The notes beneath the pieces are model-generated. The model was given only the letters and a program-made list of their open reading frames with translations. It had not been told where the DNA came from and ran no database searches. A stretch of DNA of 58,370 bases from Albidovulum sp. (lineage in GTDB: Bacteria > Pseudomonadota > Alphaproteobacteria > Rhodobacterales > Rhodobacteraceae), in the NCBI GenBank assembly GCA_028823855.1, contig JAPPFL010000056.1, positions 1-58,370 on the forward strand. The letters are read 5' to 3'. Shown here one piece after another: positions 19,273 through 30,173 of this stretch (within the stretch, counting starts at the first letter, position 1; each line of letters begins with the position of its first letter). The translations under genes were made by a program, and so were the position numbers.

Positions 19273-19599
19273 GGCGAATATCCGGAGCGACCCGCGAGCG
19301 GCAAGGGGAACGGGCGGCGATGTCGAATTTTCGATTCCGCTTCGCGGTTCTCGATCAAAGCAAAAGATTCGATGCCGAATCCTCTCTTGCGATTGCCTAG
19401 CGAAGCCGCAAGTGCTAGGTGATCGCTTCGTTGCAATCAGGCAACTTTCGACTCGGACACGGAAATGCGCTTAGCGAATTAGTCTGCAAGCTATTGCGAT
19501 TCGCGCCGCTGCGCTGTGGCTCGAATTCCGCCCGCAACCCAACGCAGCAATCCCTTTGAACGGCAATTGGGCCCACCGCCCGAAATGTGGACACCCGAA
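19273..19599. other. Intergenic stretch before ileS
   Basis: No feature seen. The ileS frame is open back to a GTG at 19516, but that part does not resemble IleS N-termini. Confidence 0.4.
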
Positions 19600-22542
19600 A
19601 TGAAGCAAGAAACGCAAGACTACAGGGAAACATTAAGACTGCCGCAAACGAATTTCCCGATGCGCGCCGGGCTGCCGAAAAGGGAGCCGGAATGGCTGCG
19701 AAGGTGGCAGGAATTGTCGATTTATGAACGACTCAGGGAAAAATCCGGAAGGAAGCCGTTTATTCTGCACGACGGACCGCCCTATGCGAACGGCCACCTG
19801 CATATCGGCCATGCGCTAAACAAGCTGCTCAAGGACATGGTCGTTCGCTCGCATCAAATGATGGGATACGATGCCAGCTACATTCCCGGGTGGGACTGCC
19901 ACGGGCTTCCTATCGAATGGAAGATCGAGGAGCGATACAGGCGGCGAGGCAAAAGGAAAGACGACGTTCCGGTCATAGAGCTTCGGCAGGAATGCCGAAA
20001 ATTCGCCGAGGAATGGATCGACATCCAGCGGGAGGAATTCTGCAGGCTAGGCATTATCGGCAATTGGGATGCTCCCTATCTGACGATGGACTATCACGCC
20101 GAAGCCGTGATTGCCGAGGAATTCTTGAAATTTCTGATGAACGGCACGCTTTACCGGGGATCGAAGCCGGTCATGTGGTCGGTCGTGGAAAAAACTGCTC
20201 TCGCCGAAGCCGAAGTCGAGTATCACGATCACAAAAGCCACGCCGTCTGGGTCAAGTTTCCGGTATTGAGCGGCAGCGAACTCTCATCGGGGCCGCTCGC
20301 ATCGGCGCCTGCTTCAGTACTGATATGGACGACGACTGCGTGGACGATCCCGAGCAACCGCGCGATTTGCTTCAATCCGGAAATTAATTACGCGGTCTAC
20401 GAGGTCGCCGATGCGCCCGACGGAAATTGGGCGAAGAAAGGCGACCGCATGCTGATCGCGGAGAAATTGGCCGACGAATCCATGTCCGCCATGCGAGTCT
20501 CGGAATTCGCAAGGCTGCAATCGGTCTCCGGCGAACTGCTTGCTTCCCTGGTTTGCGCTCACCCGTTCAGGGGCCTCGCGGCCAAAAGCGAAAGCGAGCA
20601 TAACCGATGGGATTTCGACGTGCCTGTGCTGGCTGGCGGCCACGTAACCGACGAGGCGGGAACGGGTTTCGTGCACACGGCGCCGTCGCACGGCGTGGAC
20701 GACTACCAGATCGGACTGCGGCACGGGCTGGCAATGACGCACAATGTCCTAGAAAACGGCGCGTTCCGAGACGATTTGCCGTTTTTCGGGGGAAAGCGAA
20801 TCTTTACGGAAAAGGGCAAGGAAGGCGATGCCAACTCGGCGGTCATCGAAAAGCTAGCCGAAAATGAAATGCTCGTCGCGAGGTCTCGGCTGACTCACTC
20901 CTACCCGCATAGCTGGAGGTCCAAGGCCCCGCTAATCTACCGAAACACCCCGCAATGGTTCGCCGCGATCGATGTTCCGACGGGCGACGGTATGGACGAG
21001 CTAGGTACGACGATTAGGGAAAGAGCTCTTAAATCAATCGTCGAATGCGTGCAATGGACGCCGCCGAGCGGTCGAAATCGCCTTTATTCGATGATTGAGA
21101 ACAGGCCCGATTGGGTGCTTTCCAGACAGCGAGCCTGGGGAGTTCCGCTGGCATGCTTTGTGAAAAAAGGAACTATGCCAGACGACTCGGATTTTCTCCT
21201 GCGCGACGAAAGAGTCAATGGGCGAATAATAGAGGCGTTCGAACAGGAGGGCGCCGATGCCTGGTACATGCCGGGCGCGAAAGAGCGCTTTCTTGGAGGA
21301 GACTACGAACCGGAATCCTACGAGCAAGTATTCGACATTCTTGATGTCTGGTTCGACTCGGGATCGACTCACGCGTTCGTGCTTCGCGACCGGCCTGACG
21401 GGTCCGAAGACGGCATCGCCGACCTTTATCTCGAAGGAACGGATCAGCACCGGGGCTGGTTTCACTCCTCTATGCTTCAGGCCTGCGGAACGATCGGCAA
21501 AGCGCCGTATCGCGGAGTTTTGACGCACGGATTCACGCTCGACGAAAAGGGCATGAAAATGTCGAAATCGCTCGGCAACGTCGTCGCCCCGGATCAGGTC
21601 GTACGCCAGTACGGCGCGGATATTCTGCGGCTTTGGGTCGCGCAGTCCGACTATACGTCCGACATGAGAATCGGGCCCGAAATCCTGAAGGGCGTAACCG
21701 ACAACTACAGGCGCGTGCGCAACAGCTTCCGATTCATGCTAGGAAATCTCGCCGACTATTCGGAATGCGAAACCGTCGAGCGAAAGGACATGCCGGAATT
21801 GGAAATGTGGGTTCTGCACCGGCTCGCCGAACTCGACGCCGTGGTGCGGCAGGGCTACTCGAAATTCGAATTTCAGAACGTCTTTCAAGCTCTTTTCAGT
21901 TTTGCGACGTCCGACTTGTCGTCGTTCTACTTCGATATCCGCAAGGACGTGCTTTACTGCAATTCCGCGGATAGCCTCGAAAGGAAATCCGCGCTCACAG
22001 TGCTAGACCTGCTCTTTCGCAGGCTCACGCTCTGGATGGCGCCGATTCTTTCTTTCACCATGGACGAAGTCTGGATGGAACGATTCCCCGGCAAACCGAG
22101 TTCCGTGCACTTGCTCGACTTTCCCGAAACGCCGAAAGAATGGCAGGATGACTCCTTGGAGCGGAATTGGAGCAAATTGCGCTCGGTCAGGCGGGTAGTG
22201 ACTTCCGCGCTCGAAATCCAGAGGCAAAGCAAGATAATCGGGTCTAGCCTCGAGGCCGCGCCAACCGTATTCGTCGAAGACTCCGAAATTTTGGAAATTC
22301 TCGGTCGCACGGATTTCCACGACATTTGCATCACGTCTTCAATCAAGTTGACGCGCGAACAGGCGCCGGACGACGCTTTCCGCGTGCCCGGAATAGACGG
22401 CATAGCCGTAATTTTCGCAACGGCGGAAGGTCGAAAGTGCCAGAGGTGCTGGAAGATCCTGCCGGAAGTTGGATGCTTCAGAAACCCGGGTCTATGCCAG
22501 CGCTGCGATTCTGTCGTCGGTCGCGAGCGCGAAGCCGCTTAG
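19600..22542 (+). CDS. ileS: Isoleucyl-tRNA synthetase
   Basis: Class I synthetase (980 residues from ATG 19600) that charges tRNA-Ile and edits misactivated valine. Present are the N-terminal TNFPMRAGLPKREPEW block, the HIGH motif (HLHIGHALNKLLKDMV), the editing-domain WTTTAWTIPSN segment, KMSKS (KGMKMSKSLGNVVAP), and a C-terminal zinc finger (CQRCWK and CQRCDS), so it is the eubacterial IleS1 type. Start choice is uncertain: ATG 19600 gives the usual alphaproteobacterial N-terminus, ATG 19585 and GTG 19516 are also in frame, and none has a good ribosome binding site. Confidence 0.96.
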   Translation: MKQETQDYRETLRLPQTNFPMRAGLPKREPEWLRRWQELSIYERLREKSGRKPFILHDGPPYANGHLHIGHALNKLLKDMVVRSHQMMGYDASYIPGWDCHGLPIEWKIEERYRRRGKRKDDVPVIELRQECRKFAEEWIDIQREEFCRLGIIGNWDAPYLTMDYHAEAVIAEEFLKFLMNGTLYRGSKPVMWSVVEKTALAEAEVEYHDHKSHAVWVKFPVLSGSELSSGPLASAPASVLIWTTTAWTIPSNRAICFNPEINYAVYEVADAPDGNWAKKGDRMLIAEKLADESMSAMRVSEFARLQSVSGELLASLVCAHPFRGLAAKSESEHNRWDFDVPVLAGGHVTDEAGTGFVHTAPSHGVDDYQIGLRHGLAMTHNVLENGAFRDDLPFFGGKRIFTEKGKEGDANSAVIEKLAENEMLVARSRLTHSYPHSWRSKAPLIYRNTPQWFAAIDVPTGDGMDELGTTIRERALKSIVECVQWTPPSGRNRLYSMIENRPDWVLSRQRAWGVPLACFVKKGTMPDDSDFLLRDERVNGRIIEAFEQEGADAWYMPGAKERFLGGDYEPESYEQVFDILDVWFDSGSTHAFVLRDRPDGSEDGIADLYLEGTDQHRGWFHSSMLQACGTIGKAPYRGVLTHGFTLDEKGMKMSKSLGNVVAPDQVVRQYGADILRLWVAQSDYTSDMRIGPEILKGVTDNYRRVRNSFRFMLGNLADYSECETVERKDMPELEMWVLHRLAELDAVVRQGYSKFEFQNVFQALFSFATSDLSSFYFDIRKDVLYCNSADSLERKSALTVLDLLFRRLTLWMAPILSFTMDEVWMERFPGKPSSVHLLDFPETPKEWQDDSLERNWSKLRSVRRVVTSALEIQRQSKIIGSSLEAAPTVFVEDSEILEILGRTDFHDICITSSIKLTREQAPDDAFRVPGIDGIAVIFATAEGRKCQRCWKILPEVGCFRNPGLCQRCDSVVGREREAA

Positions 22543-23294
22543 ACGGAACCGCCTCGACCGGCGGCGCCAAACGAGTCCTGAAAAATGTTGCAGCGATTGA
22601 AGAGCTTGCTGAGGCAAGAAAAATTCTGTCCAAACGAATCGACTGATTGACCGGCCGCAAATTCGGACCGCGGCTGGTCGCCGAATACAGCTAACGCATG
22701 AGATTCCGAACGTTGGCTCTAAACTCGCATCGCCGGAATGCGCCCCCCTCGGCAGCGAAGCCGGAACATTGCCGTGGCTTATGCCCCCGATGCGGCGCCG
22801 CCCTTCGGAGACCGGCTGGACCCGCCCGCTCGTTCATTCTCCAGTACCGAGGCGGGGAGGCCGGCGCAAAGCGAATCGAGCGGCGTACTTGCTGGCCAAG
22901 GACGCCAACCATCGGGCCCGCTGGCTTTGCCGCCGCGTGTCCCTTGGCCGAAGAAAGGCATCTTGTCGCAGTCAAAGATTCGACGAATATCATTCCGTTA
23001 CATGCAGCCGGATTCGATGCATTCAAACTGCAGGCCGCGGATCCGCCGCGCCGACCCGCGCTGCGACCGTATTCGCGTTCGCGGTCGAACAGGGCGGGGG
23101 ATGCGGGATGACCATGTCGCCGCCGCTTCGCTGTCGCCAAGATTTTATTCGCGATTCTTCCGCTTAATCCCCATCGAACGAATAATTTGCCGCCAATCGA
23201 CGCATTCAGCATTCGAGCGGGCAAATCCGGCCAGATGGCGCGCGAATATCGCTTGGCCATGCGAAATCGGCGAATTCATTGAACTGCAATCAAA
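22543..23294. other. Intergenic stretch, possible decayed gene
   Basis: Several overlapping frames on both strands are open for 100-230 codons, but no one frame shows a family. Piecemeal similarity hints are too weak to name a gene. Probably eroded coding DNA. Confidence 0.4.
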
Positions 23295-24041
23295 TCAATA
23301 CGTTGCTCGACCTCCCGAAAGGTCGAATACGGAAGCGGTCGTGAAGCTGTTGTCGGAGCTAGAAAGCCAAGCAACCATGGCGGCTGCTTCCTCAACTTCC
23401 AGAAACCTGCCTCTGGGAATGCGCACGCGCATATAATCGATAAACTCATCGGTGAGAGATTCAAGTATCCGGGTTTGCGCCGTGGCGGGCGTAACGCAGT
23501 TGACGGCGATATCGTATTTGGCAAGCTCCTTTCCAAGCGATTTGGTCAATCCGATGACGCCGGCTTTCGATGCCGAGTATGCCGATGCCATCGGATTCCC
23601 TTCCTTGCCCGCGATTGAAGCGATATTAACAATTCGCCCGTAATTGCGCTTTTTCATGGAGGGTACGAAGACTTTGTTGGCATAAAAAGTGCCGGTAAGG
23701 TTGACTCCGATAACCCGTTGCCATTCTTCGGGGCAATACTCTTCCACGCTAGCGTTGCTTCCCGCAATACCGGCGGAATTCACTAGTATGGAAACCGGTC
23801 CCGCTTCCGCCTCGAGTTCGGCGTGAGCCGCTTGAAGCCCTCCTAAATCCGTAATTTCAATCGTCGCCGTCGACGCTGCCGAACCGAGTTCGACCTGCGC
23901 AGCTTCAAGCGCTTCGGCATCGCGATCCCAAAGGCAAACAAGCGCGCCCGATTCTACGAATCGCTTGGCGATAGCGAACCCAATCCCGCGAGCGCCACCT
24001 GTTACGACGGCTACTTGGCCTTCAAGCTGAATTCTGTTCAT
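23295..24041 (-). CDS. SDR-family NAD(P)-dependent oxidoreductase
   Basis: Classical short-chain dehydrogenase of 248 residues. The cofactor site is TGGARGIGFAIA (15-26), NSAG replaces the common NNAG, and the catalytic S-Y-K set appears in NIASIAGKEGNPMASAYSASKAG. The D in WDRDAEAL at the end of beta-2 favours NAD over NADP. The C-terminal FDLSGGRATY resembles the FabG-like and sugar-alcohol dehydrogenase branches; the substrate cannot be assigned. It lies 77 bases downstream of ychF on the same strand and may share its transcript. Confidence 0.88.
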   Translation of the reverse strand: MNRIQLEGQVAVVTGGARGIGFAIAKRFVESGALVCLWDRDAEALEAAQVELGSAASTATIEITDLGGLQAAHAELEAEAGPVSILVNSAGIAGSNASVEEYCPEEWQRVIGVNLTGTFYANKVFVPSMKKRNYGRIVNIASIAGKEGNPMASAYSASKAGVIGLTKSLGKELAKYDIAVNCVTPATAQTRILESLTDEFIDYMRVRIPRGRFLEVEEAAAMVAWLSSSDNSFTTASVFDLSGGRATY

Positions 24042-24118
24042 TTCCGTTTTCTTCCCATTTTAACGAACCGTGTCTCCATTCGAGGGATATTCCTGCTCGA
24101 ACTATTCTCTTACAGCGC

Positions 24119-25216
24119 TCAAACGTTGAACAAAAAGCGGAGGACATCTCCGTCCTCTACCTTGTAGGTTCGTCCCTCCGAGCGCATCTTTCCCGCCTCT
24201 CTCGCGCCCTGCTCGCCTCCGTATTCCGCCAATTCATCTAAGGAAATAGTCTCGGCTCTTATGAAACCGCGGCGCATATCGTTGTGGACGCATCCCGCCG
24301 CGTCGACGGCCATTGTTCCCCTCGGGATCGTCCATGCCCGAGCTTCCTTCGCGCCCGCCGTAAAAAATGTGATCAAGCCAAGCAAGTCGAAGCCCGCGTC
24401 GATCAATCGCTCCAGTCCGGAAGATTCCATGCCCATACCCTCAATCATCTCGGCGGAATCCGCAGCATTCAACTGGCTTATTTCTTCTTCGATCAAGGCC
24501 GAAATCACGACCATACCCGCGTCGTGCTTCCGAGCTATCTTGGCCGCTTCTTCGGAAAGTTCATTTCCTGCCGCAGCGTCGTCTTCGCCGACATTCGCTA
24601 CATAAAGAAGCGGCTTGGCGGACAGCAGATGAAGCGAGCGCCAGACGGCGGCATCCGATTTTTCAATTTCAACAGTTCTTGCCGGGTTTCCATTTTCGAG
24701 AGCGTCGCCAGCCAATCGCAAGAGACGATTTCGTTCCCTCGCATCCGGATCTCCGCCCTTTAGCTTTCGCGCAAGGCCGTCAAGCCGCCTCTCAATCGAC
24801 GCCAAGTCGGCCAGCATCAATTCCGTCTCGACGATGTCCGCGTCCTTTGCCGGATCGAACGCGCCGCTGACGTGAGCTACGTCCTCGTCTTCGAAGCAGC
24901 GCAATACGTGAACGATCGCGTCGACTTCCCTGATGCCGGCCAAAAACTTGTTGCCCAGGCCCTCGCCTTTCGATGCACCTTTCACAAGACCCGCGATATC
25001 GACGAACGTCATTTTCGCCGGCACCGTCCTGGGCGACTTCGATAGTTTCGCCAAAAGGTCAAGCCGCGGATCGGGAACCGCGACCTCGCCCAGGTTGGGT
25101 TCGATCGTGCAGAATGGGAAATTGGCGGCCTGCGCTGCGGCTTTTCGCGTCAGCGCGTTGAAAAGCGTTGATTTTCCTACATTCGGAAGGCCGACAATTC
25201 CGGTTTGAAATCCCAT
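24119..25216 (-). CDS. ychF: Redox-regulated ATPase YchF (Obg family)
   Basis: OLA1/YchF translation-associated ATPase of 365 residues. Walker A is GLPNVGKSTLFNALT, switch II is FVDIAGLVKGASKGEGLGN, and NVGE (VANVGEDD) replaces NKxD, which is why the family prefers ATP. The C-terminal TGS domain ends with YKVEDGDVLRFLFNV. ATG 25216 (MGFQTGIVGL) is chosen over the upstream TTG 25228 because YchF proteins start there. In alphaproteobacteria it normally follows rplY and pth on the same strand; here those genes are 4 kb away and inverted. Confidence 0.95.
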   Translation of the reverse strand: MGFQTGIVGLPNVGKSTLFNALTRKAAAQAANFPFCTIEPNLGEVAVPDPRLDLLAKLSKSPRTVPAKMTFVDIAGLVKGASKGEGLGNKFLAGIREVDAIVHVLRCFEDEDVAHVSGAFDPAKDADIVETELMLADLASIERRLDGLARKLKGGDPDARERNRLLRLAGDALENGNPARTVEIEKSDAAVWRSLHLLSAKPLLYVANVGEDDAAAGNELSEEAAKIARKHDAGMVVISALIEEEISQLNAADSAEMIEGMGMESSGLERLIDAGFDLLGLITFFTAGAKEARAWTIPRGTMAVDAAGCVHNDMRRGFIRAETISLDELAEYGGEQGAREAGKMRSEGRTYKVEDGDVLRFLFNV

Positions 25217-26510
25217 GTTCCAATCCAACTATCCCGATTTCCGGCTGCTTTGAAGGCGTGTATCTCTTTATTTGCAAATCGGCAAAAATGGCGAGAGAAC
25301 ACGCGCGCCAAATGGGCGATACCGTTTTTCCCGTCGCACATCGACCCATTGCAATGCATTAACGGAAACTGCTCGCACCAAATTTCAGATTTGGTATTCC
25401 TTCGAATTTGTCATCGACCTAAAACCCAGAACCGAACCGGCTAAAGTGTTTTTCTGCAACAGCATTTTGAGCGCGATTCCTGCATATTGTAGAATGCGGC
25501 CGGTAGCCGGCAGTTCCCGATAGGATTAGCCGGCAGGGACGCCTCTTCGCAAAGAACTGTCTACGCAGCGGCTGGCCGCGACTTGTGCGTGCGACTTCGA
25601 TCCGTCCCCGATGCACGCCCAGGCCGACGACGCAATTTTCGCATTTTAGAGCGTCCTCTCAACAATGTCGCTCAGTTCGCTGCTCATTCCAACGCCGTGT
25701 CGAATCCGCCGCTGCGCCGGAATGGCTCCCCTAGTTCCGCTAACTCGTACTCTTCGGCGGGATTCAAGCAACTATCGCGAGTGTTTGAGCAGCGACCGCC
25801 TGAACTTGATCCGGGATGCGATTGATATAGCCCTAGCTCATTCCTAGGCAAGCTTGAGGATTCCGGACTGTTGACTGGTCGCAATTTTTCGGACAGAGGG
25901 CGCTTCGACAGGTTTAACAGTCAAGAATCAGGGACTAGACCACATTTGAACTAGTTACTACGGCAGTTTGTCGACGGCTTTGCATGGCCGCAGGATAGCG
26001 AGTATCGCCGCTTCAATGGGAGCGCCGGCTAGCCGCCGGAATTTCATCATCCTAGCGCATCCCGCGCCTTGGCCGGCGACGAGGAGCTTCGCTCGCGCTC
26101 CTTTGCTTTAAAGGCGTCGATATCCAGCTCAAATTCAGCGCTCGGCTAGCCCAAATTATTGACGAAGTACTTTTTCGCTAGACACCGGCCTTGCGAGCGC
26201 ATTCGGTTCGAGCCAACTCGGGATGTTGGGATTGCCTCGAATGACCGCCCTACATCAAGCGGAGCGTGAATAGACAAATGTTTCACCCGCCTCAGGTCGC
26301 CGTTAATTGGCAATATTTCCGGTCGGCTACAAACATTCATTCGCTAGGCACTTTCGACGAAATGTTCCAGCCCGCAGCAGATTCTGTTGCGAAGGCCAAT
26401 CGAATACGATCGAGATTGCGGAAGATCAACGCGTTTCGACGCCGTCCAATAGATTCGACTTCTAGGCCAAATTGTGCAAATTCCGACCTAAACCAAATGG
26501 AGATTCCTTG
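25217..26510. other. Long intergenic stretch, nothing recognised
   Basis: Nearly 1.3 kb without a supported gene. It is the likely left end of the inverted segment that runs to about 32.4 kb. Short frames present have no motifs or ribosome binding sites worth noting. Confidence 0.5.
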
Positions 26511-26924
26511 ATGCAAATTAATCCGTATCTTTCGTTTAACGGCGATTGCGCCGAGGCTATGGAGTTCTATAGGGACCTTTTCGGCGGCGAAATCATCGCT
26601 CTGCAAAAATACAAGGACGCGCCCGGCACCGAAGATATTCCCGGAAAAAACGACGATCACATCATGCACATGCAGCTGAAGGTCGGCGACCGTATCATCA
26701 TGGCATCCGATGCCCCAAGCGAATTCTATGAAAAGGCTAGCGGCATCAAGATCCAGACTTCATTCGATTCGCTCGCCGAAGCGAAACGAGTTTTCAATGC
26801 TCTCGCCGACGGCGGCACGGTCGTAATGAAATTCGAGCCGACATTCTGGGCGGCAGGATTCGGAATGGTCGTCGATAGATGGGGAACTCCCTGGATGATG
26901 AATTGCGACGAAGACAAGGGCTGA
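26511..26924 (+). CDS. VOC-family (PhnB/glyoxalase-like) protein
   Basis: A protein of 137 residues of the vicinal oxygen chelate fold, PhnB-like subgroup: INPYLSFNGDCAEAMEFYRDLFGG, HMQLKVGDRIIMASD and the C-terminal FWAAGFGMVVDRWGTPWMMN are all typical. The subgroup has no settled enzymatic role. ATG 26511 is preceded by TGGAGA, and upstream in-frame codons look non-coding. It lies 51 bases before trpA on the same strand and may be cotranscribed with it. Confidence 0.87.
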   Translation: MQINPYLSFNGDCAEAMEFYRDLFGGEIIALQKYKDAPGTEDIPGKNDDHIMHMQLKVGDRIIMASDAPSEFYEKASGIKIQTSFDSLAEAKRVFNALADGGTVVMKFEPTFWAAGFGMVVDRWGTPWMMNCDEDKG

Positions 26925-26975
26925 CTGGAAATCTATCCGTTTCGGCAAAAACGATAATCGGGCTAGGCCAAGAAA

Positions 26976-27767
26976 ATGACGAGAATCGACGACAAATTCC
27001 GGGAATTGCGGAACGACGGCAAGAAAGCCTTCATCGCTTACATAATGGCCGGTGATCCGAACTACGAAATATCCCGCGAAATCGCTCTCGGGCTGCCGGA
27101 AGCTGGCGTAGATATAATCGAACTTGGCTTGCCTTTCACCGATCCTATGGCTGACGGACCTACGATCCAGCTAGCCGGCCAAAGGGCGTTGGCTTCAGGT
27201 CAAACGCTTGAAAAAACGCTCAGGCTGGCATCGGAGATTCGCAGCGCCCACCCGTCGATTCCGATTGTACTAATGGGATACTACAATCCTATCTACAATC
27301 GGGGCGTTGACCGTTTCCTAGGCGACTTGGGAGATTCCGGCACGGACGGCATGATAATCGTCGACCTCCCGCCGGAAGAAGATCAGGAACTCTGCATTCC
27401 GGCGATTGAGGCGGGATTTAATTTCATTAGGCTGGCAACTCCGACGACGGACGACAAGCGCCTTCCTACAGTGCTCCGAAACACAAGCGGGTTCGTCTAC
27501 TACGTGTCCATAACCGGAATAACCGGCGCGGGGTCCGCCAGCGCCGCCGAAATAGCCCCCGACGTGAAGCGCATTAAAACGGCTACCGACCTGCCGGTCT
27601 GCGTAGGATTCGGCATCAAGTCTCCCGAAATGGCCAAATCAATTGCGGGCATTTCCGACGGTGCCGTAGTTGGCTCTTCCATCGTCGCCATGATCGAGCG
27701 CGGAAACGGCACAAATCAAATTTTGGCGTTTGTCAATCAGCTTTCCGATGGCGCGCACCAAGCGTAA
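26976..27767 (+). CDS. trpA: Tryptophan synthase alpha chain
   Basis: A protein of 263 residues that cleaves indole-3-glycerol phosphate to indole and glyceraldehyde 3-phosphate in the last step of tryptophan synthesis, working as an alpha2-beta2 complex with TrpB. The catalytic glutamate and aspartate are seen in [28 protein letters not shown] is the conserved loop 6, and VGFGIKSPE the phosphate-binding region. Length is normal. Unusually it is not next to trpB, which is nearly 5 kb away on the other strand. Confidence 0.96.
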   Translation: MTRIDDKFRELRNDGKKAFIAYIMAGDPNYEISREIALGLPEAGVDIIELGLPFTDPMADGPTIQLAGQRALASGQTLEKTLRLASEIRSAHPSIPIVLMGYYNPIYNRGVDRFLGDLGDSGTDGMIIVDLPPEEDQELCIPAIEAGFNFIRLATPTTDDKRLPTVLRNTSGFVYYVSITGITGAGSASAAEIAPDVKRIKTATDLPVCVGFGIKSPEMAKSIAGISDGAVVGSSIVAMIERGNGTNQILAFVNQLSDGAHQA

Positions 27768-27908
27768 CGCCGCATTCAAATGGGATTTTTTTCGGATCGT
27801 ATTCCGCGCGCGAGCCAGCGAGGCCGGATTCAATTCCGGTAAACGCATTGCCGAAATTCGAGCAGGCTGATACCAATCTCTATCAATGACAATTCATGCG
27901 GGTTTTCC

Positions 27909-29072
27909 ATGACGCCTATCACTTGCATCGAAGATTTGAGAAAACTTTACTATCGAAGAGTTCCGCGAATGTTTCGCGACTACACCGAATCCGGAAGCTG
28001 GACCGAGCAAACTCTCATTGAGAATTCAGCGGATTTCTCCGAAATTCACTTTCGCCAGCGCGTAGCCGTGGATATGTCCGGGCGCTCCACGGCTACTCAA
28101 ATGATCGGCCAGGATGTTTCAATTCCCGTTGCACTGGCGCCGGTTGGAATGGCGGGCATGCAGTCAGCCGACGGGGAAATAAAGGCGGCTAAAGCGGCGG
28201 AGCGATTCGGCGTTCCGTTCACGCTCTCGACGATGTCTATTTGCTCGATCGAGGATGTCGCTGCGGAAACCCGGAAGAGCTTTTGGTTTCAGCTCTATGT
28301 TCTGAAAGACGAAGAATTTGTCGAATCGATAATTCAGCGTGCGAAAGATGCGAAATGCTCGGCACTTGTGCTGACTCTGGATCTGCAAATTCTGGGTCAA
28401 AGGCACCAAGATATCAAAAACGGACTGTCGGCCCCGCCTGCGCCGACATTCGCCAACATGGTCGATCTCGCGACTCGGATTCGCTGGTGCCTTGGAATGC
28501 TTGGCACGAGGAGGCGAACGTTTAGGAACATCGTAGGGCATGTCAAGGACGTGACCGATGCAAGCTCGCTCGTGAAATGGACGACCGGGCATTTCGAACC
28601 TAGACTTGACTGGGCGCAAGTTCGCAAGATTCGCGACATGTGGGGCGGTCCCTTGATACTAAAGGGCATTCTCCATCCGGAGGATGCTCGGCGCGCGGCT
28701 GATACGGGAGCGGATGCTATTATCGTTTCAAACCACGGCGGACGGCAATTGGACGGCGCGATTTCGTCGATTCGGATGCTGCCGTCGATAGTTGAAGCTG
28801 TGGGCGACCAAATCGAAATCCATTTGGATTCCGGAATTCGCTCGGGCCAGGACGCGCTGAAGGCAATAGCTCTTGGCGCAAAAGGAACCTATATCGGCAG
28901 AGCCTACATTTACGGGCTAGGAGCGCTGGGCGAAGCAGGCGTAACTTCCGCGCTAGAAGTCATCCAGAAAGAAATGGACATAACGATGGCGCTTTGCGGA
29001 GAAAAATCTCCGGACGACATGAGCCGAGAAAATCTCCTGCTCCCGAAGGAATTCGGCGCGGACTTTAGTTGA
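27909..29072 (+). CDS. lldD: FMN-dependent alpha-hydroxy-acid dehydrogenase (L-lactate dehydrogenase type)
   Basis: A protein of 387 residues with the FMN/TIM-barrel fold of the lactate dehydrogenase / glycolate oxidase family. It begins with ITCIEDLRKLYYRRVPRMF, and has PVALAPVGMAGMQSADGE and FQLYVLKDE. The active-site histidine and FMN contact motif is SNHGGRQLDG, followed by HLDSGIRSGQDALKA. It oxidises a 2-hydroxy acid, probably L-lactate, passing electrons to quinone at the inner membrane. It is 141 bases after trpA and about 200 before rplY on the same strand. Confidence 0.9.
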   Translation: MTPITCIEDLRKLYYRRVPRMFRDYTESGSWTEQTLIENSADFSEIHFRQRVAVDMSGRSTATQMIGQDVSIPVALAPVGMAGMQSADGEIKAAKAAERFGVPFTLSTMSICSIEDVAAETRKSFWFQLYVLKDEEFVESIIQRAKDAKCSALVLTLDLQILGQRHQDIKNGLSAPPAPTFANMVDLATRIRWCLGMLGTRRRTFRNIVGHVKDVTDASSLVKWTTGHFEPRLDWAQVRKIRDMWGGPLILKGILHPEDARRAADTGADAIIVSNHGGRQLDGAISSIRMLPSIVEAVGDQIEIHLDSGIRSGQDALKAIALGAKGTYIGRAYIYGLGALGEAGVTSALEVIQKEMDITMALCGEKSPDDMSRENLLLPKEFGADFS

Positions 29073-29269
29073 GTGCCCTTTACCGTTCTCCGGATTCCGC
29101 GACTTCTCAAACGTGGAATACGGCCTCCCGGCTTCTTCGTTCGAATGGCTGGGATGGCGAAGATGCCCAACAAACGCTTTGCATTTCTTCAGGCATTGCT
29201 TTAATTGGTTCGTTTTTTAGCGGGTGAGCGCCCTTGGAGGCTATCCGCGTGCGAACGGGAGAATGTAAA

Positions 29270-29920
29270 ATGGCGGATGAGGCACCGATACTCAATGCCG
29301 TTGTGCGTGCGAGGACGGGCAAGGGGGCCGCTCGCCAAGCGAGACGGGACGGGTTTGTACCGGGAATCGTTTATGGAGGAGAGGAAGCGCCGCTTCCGAT
29401 AAACATCAAGTTCAGTGAACTGGTTAGGCTGTTAAAAAAGGGACGGTTTCTTTCCACGCTATTCAATTTGAAATTCGAAGGCGAAGGCGAAACCAGAGTA
29501 ATTTGCAGAGGCGTGCAGCGAGACGTAGTGCTCGACTTGCCAACGCACGTGGACCTGATGCGACTTCGCACGAACTCGCAGGTCAATCTTTTCATTCCGG
29601 TCAAATTCTCGAATGAGGAACTTGCGCCCGGCATCAAGCGCGGCGGCGTTTTAACGGTCGTTAGGAATGAAATTGAACTTAAGGTCACGGCCGGGGAAAT
29701 TCCGGATGCGATCGAGGTTGACCTTACCGGTTTGGATGTTGGCGATGTCGTTACGATTTCAAAGGTTTCTCTTCCCGCCGGCACTAAGCCGTCAATTACC
29801 GGTCGCGACTTCGTTATAGCCAATATTTCGGCACCTTCCGGCTTGAGGTCGGCCGATCAGGAAGAAGAGCAGGAAGAAGAAAGCGCCGTCGAAATACCGG
29901 AGCAGCCGCCCGAAAGCTGA
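29270..29920 (+). CDS. rplY: 50S ribosomal protein L25 / general stress protein Ctc
   Basis: A protein of 216 residues in two domains: an N-terminal L25 domain that binds 5S rRNA ([44 protein letters not shown]) and a C-terminal TL5-like domain with an acidic tail (EEEQEEES). The longer CTC form is usual in alphaproteobacteria. ATG 29270 has GGGAGAA upstream; the frame extends back to 29234 but that part is not conserved. It precedes pth by 253 bases, as in many relatives. Confidence 0.94.
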   Translation: MADEAPILNAVVRARTGKGAARQARRDGFVPGIVYGGEEAPLPINIKFSELVRLLKKGRFLSTLFNLKFEGEGETRVICRGVQRDVVLDLPTHVDLMRLRTNSQVNLFIPVKFSNEELAPGIKRGGVLTVVRNEIELKVTAGEIPDAIEVDLTGLDVGDVVTISKVSLPAGTKPSITGRDFVIANISAPSGLRSADQEEEQEEESAVEIPEQPPES

Positions 29921-30173
29921 ACGAAGTCCTAGCGGCTCAAATGCGATCCATCCAGAACGCCGGTTGACAATTGCCGGACGAACGCATGCCCGCCTAAAAG
30001 ACGAGGGCTTCGCCGTTTGCCATGATGCCGGCCTGCAGGAAACTCCGCGCTCGGCCCATCCAATTCTCGATATGCTCTGAGATTCGCTATGCTCGCTTTG
30101 CGTATCGCCAGAGCCGCGCGTTGTAGCGGTCGCGGCGGGCCGGGCGGGATTCGCCCTACTAGAGGTATCCGTT

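Noticed and set aside
22691-23260. Long minus-strand frame of 189 codons between ileS and the SDR gene
   Set aside because: Arg/Ala/Pro-rich translation without motifs, overlapped by equally long frames on the plus strand; typical of GC-rich non-coding DNA.
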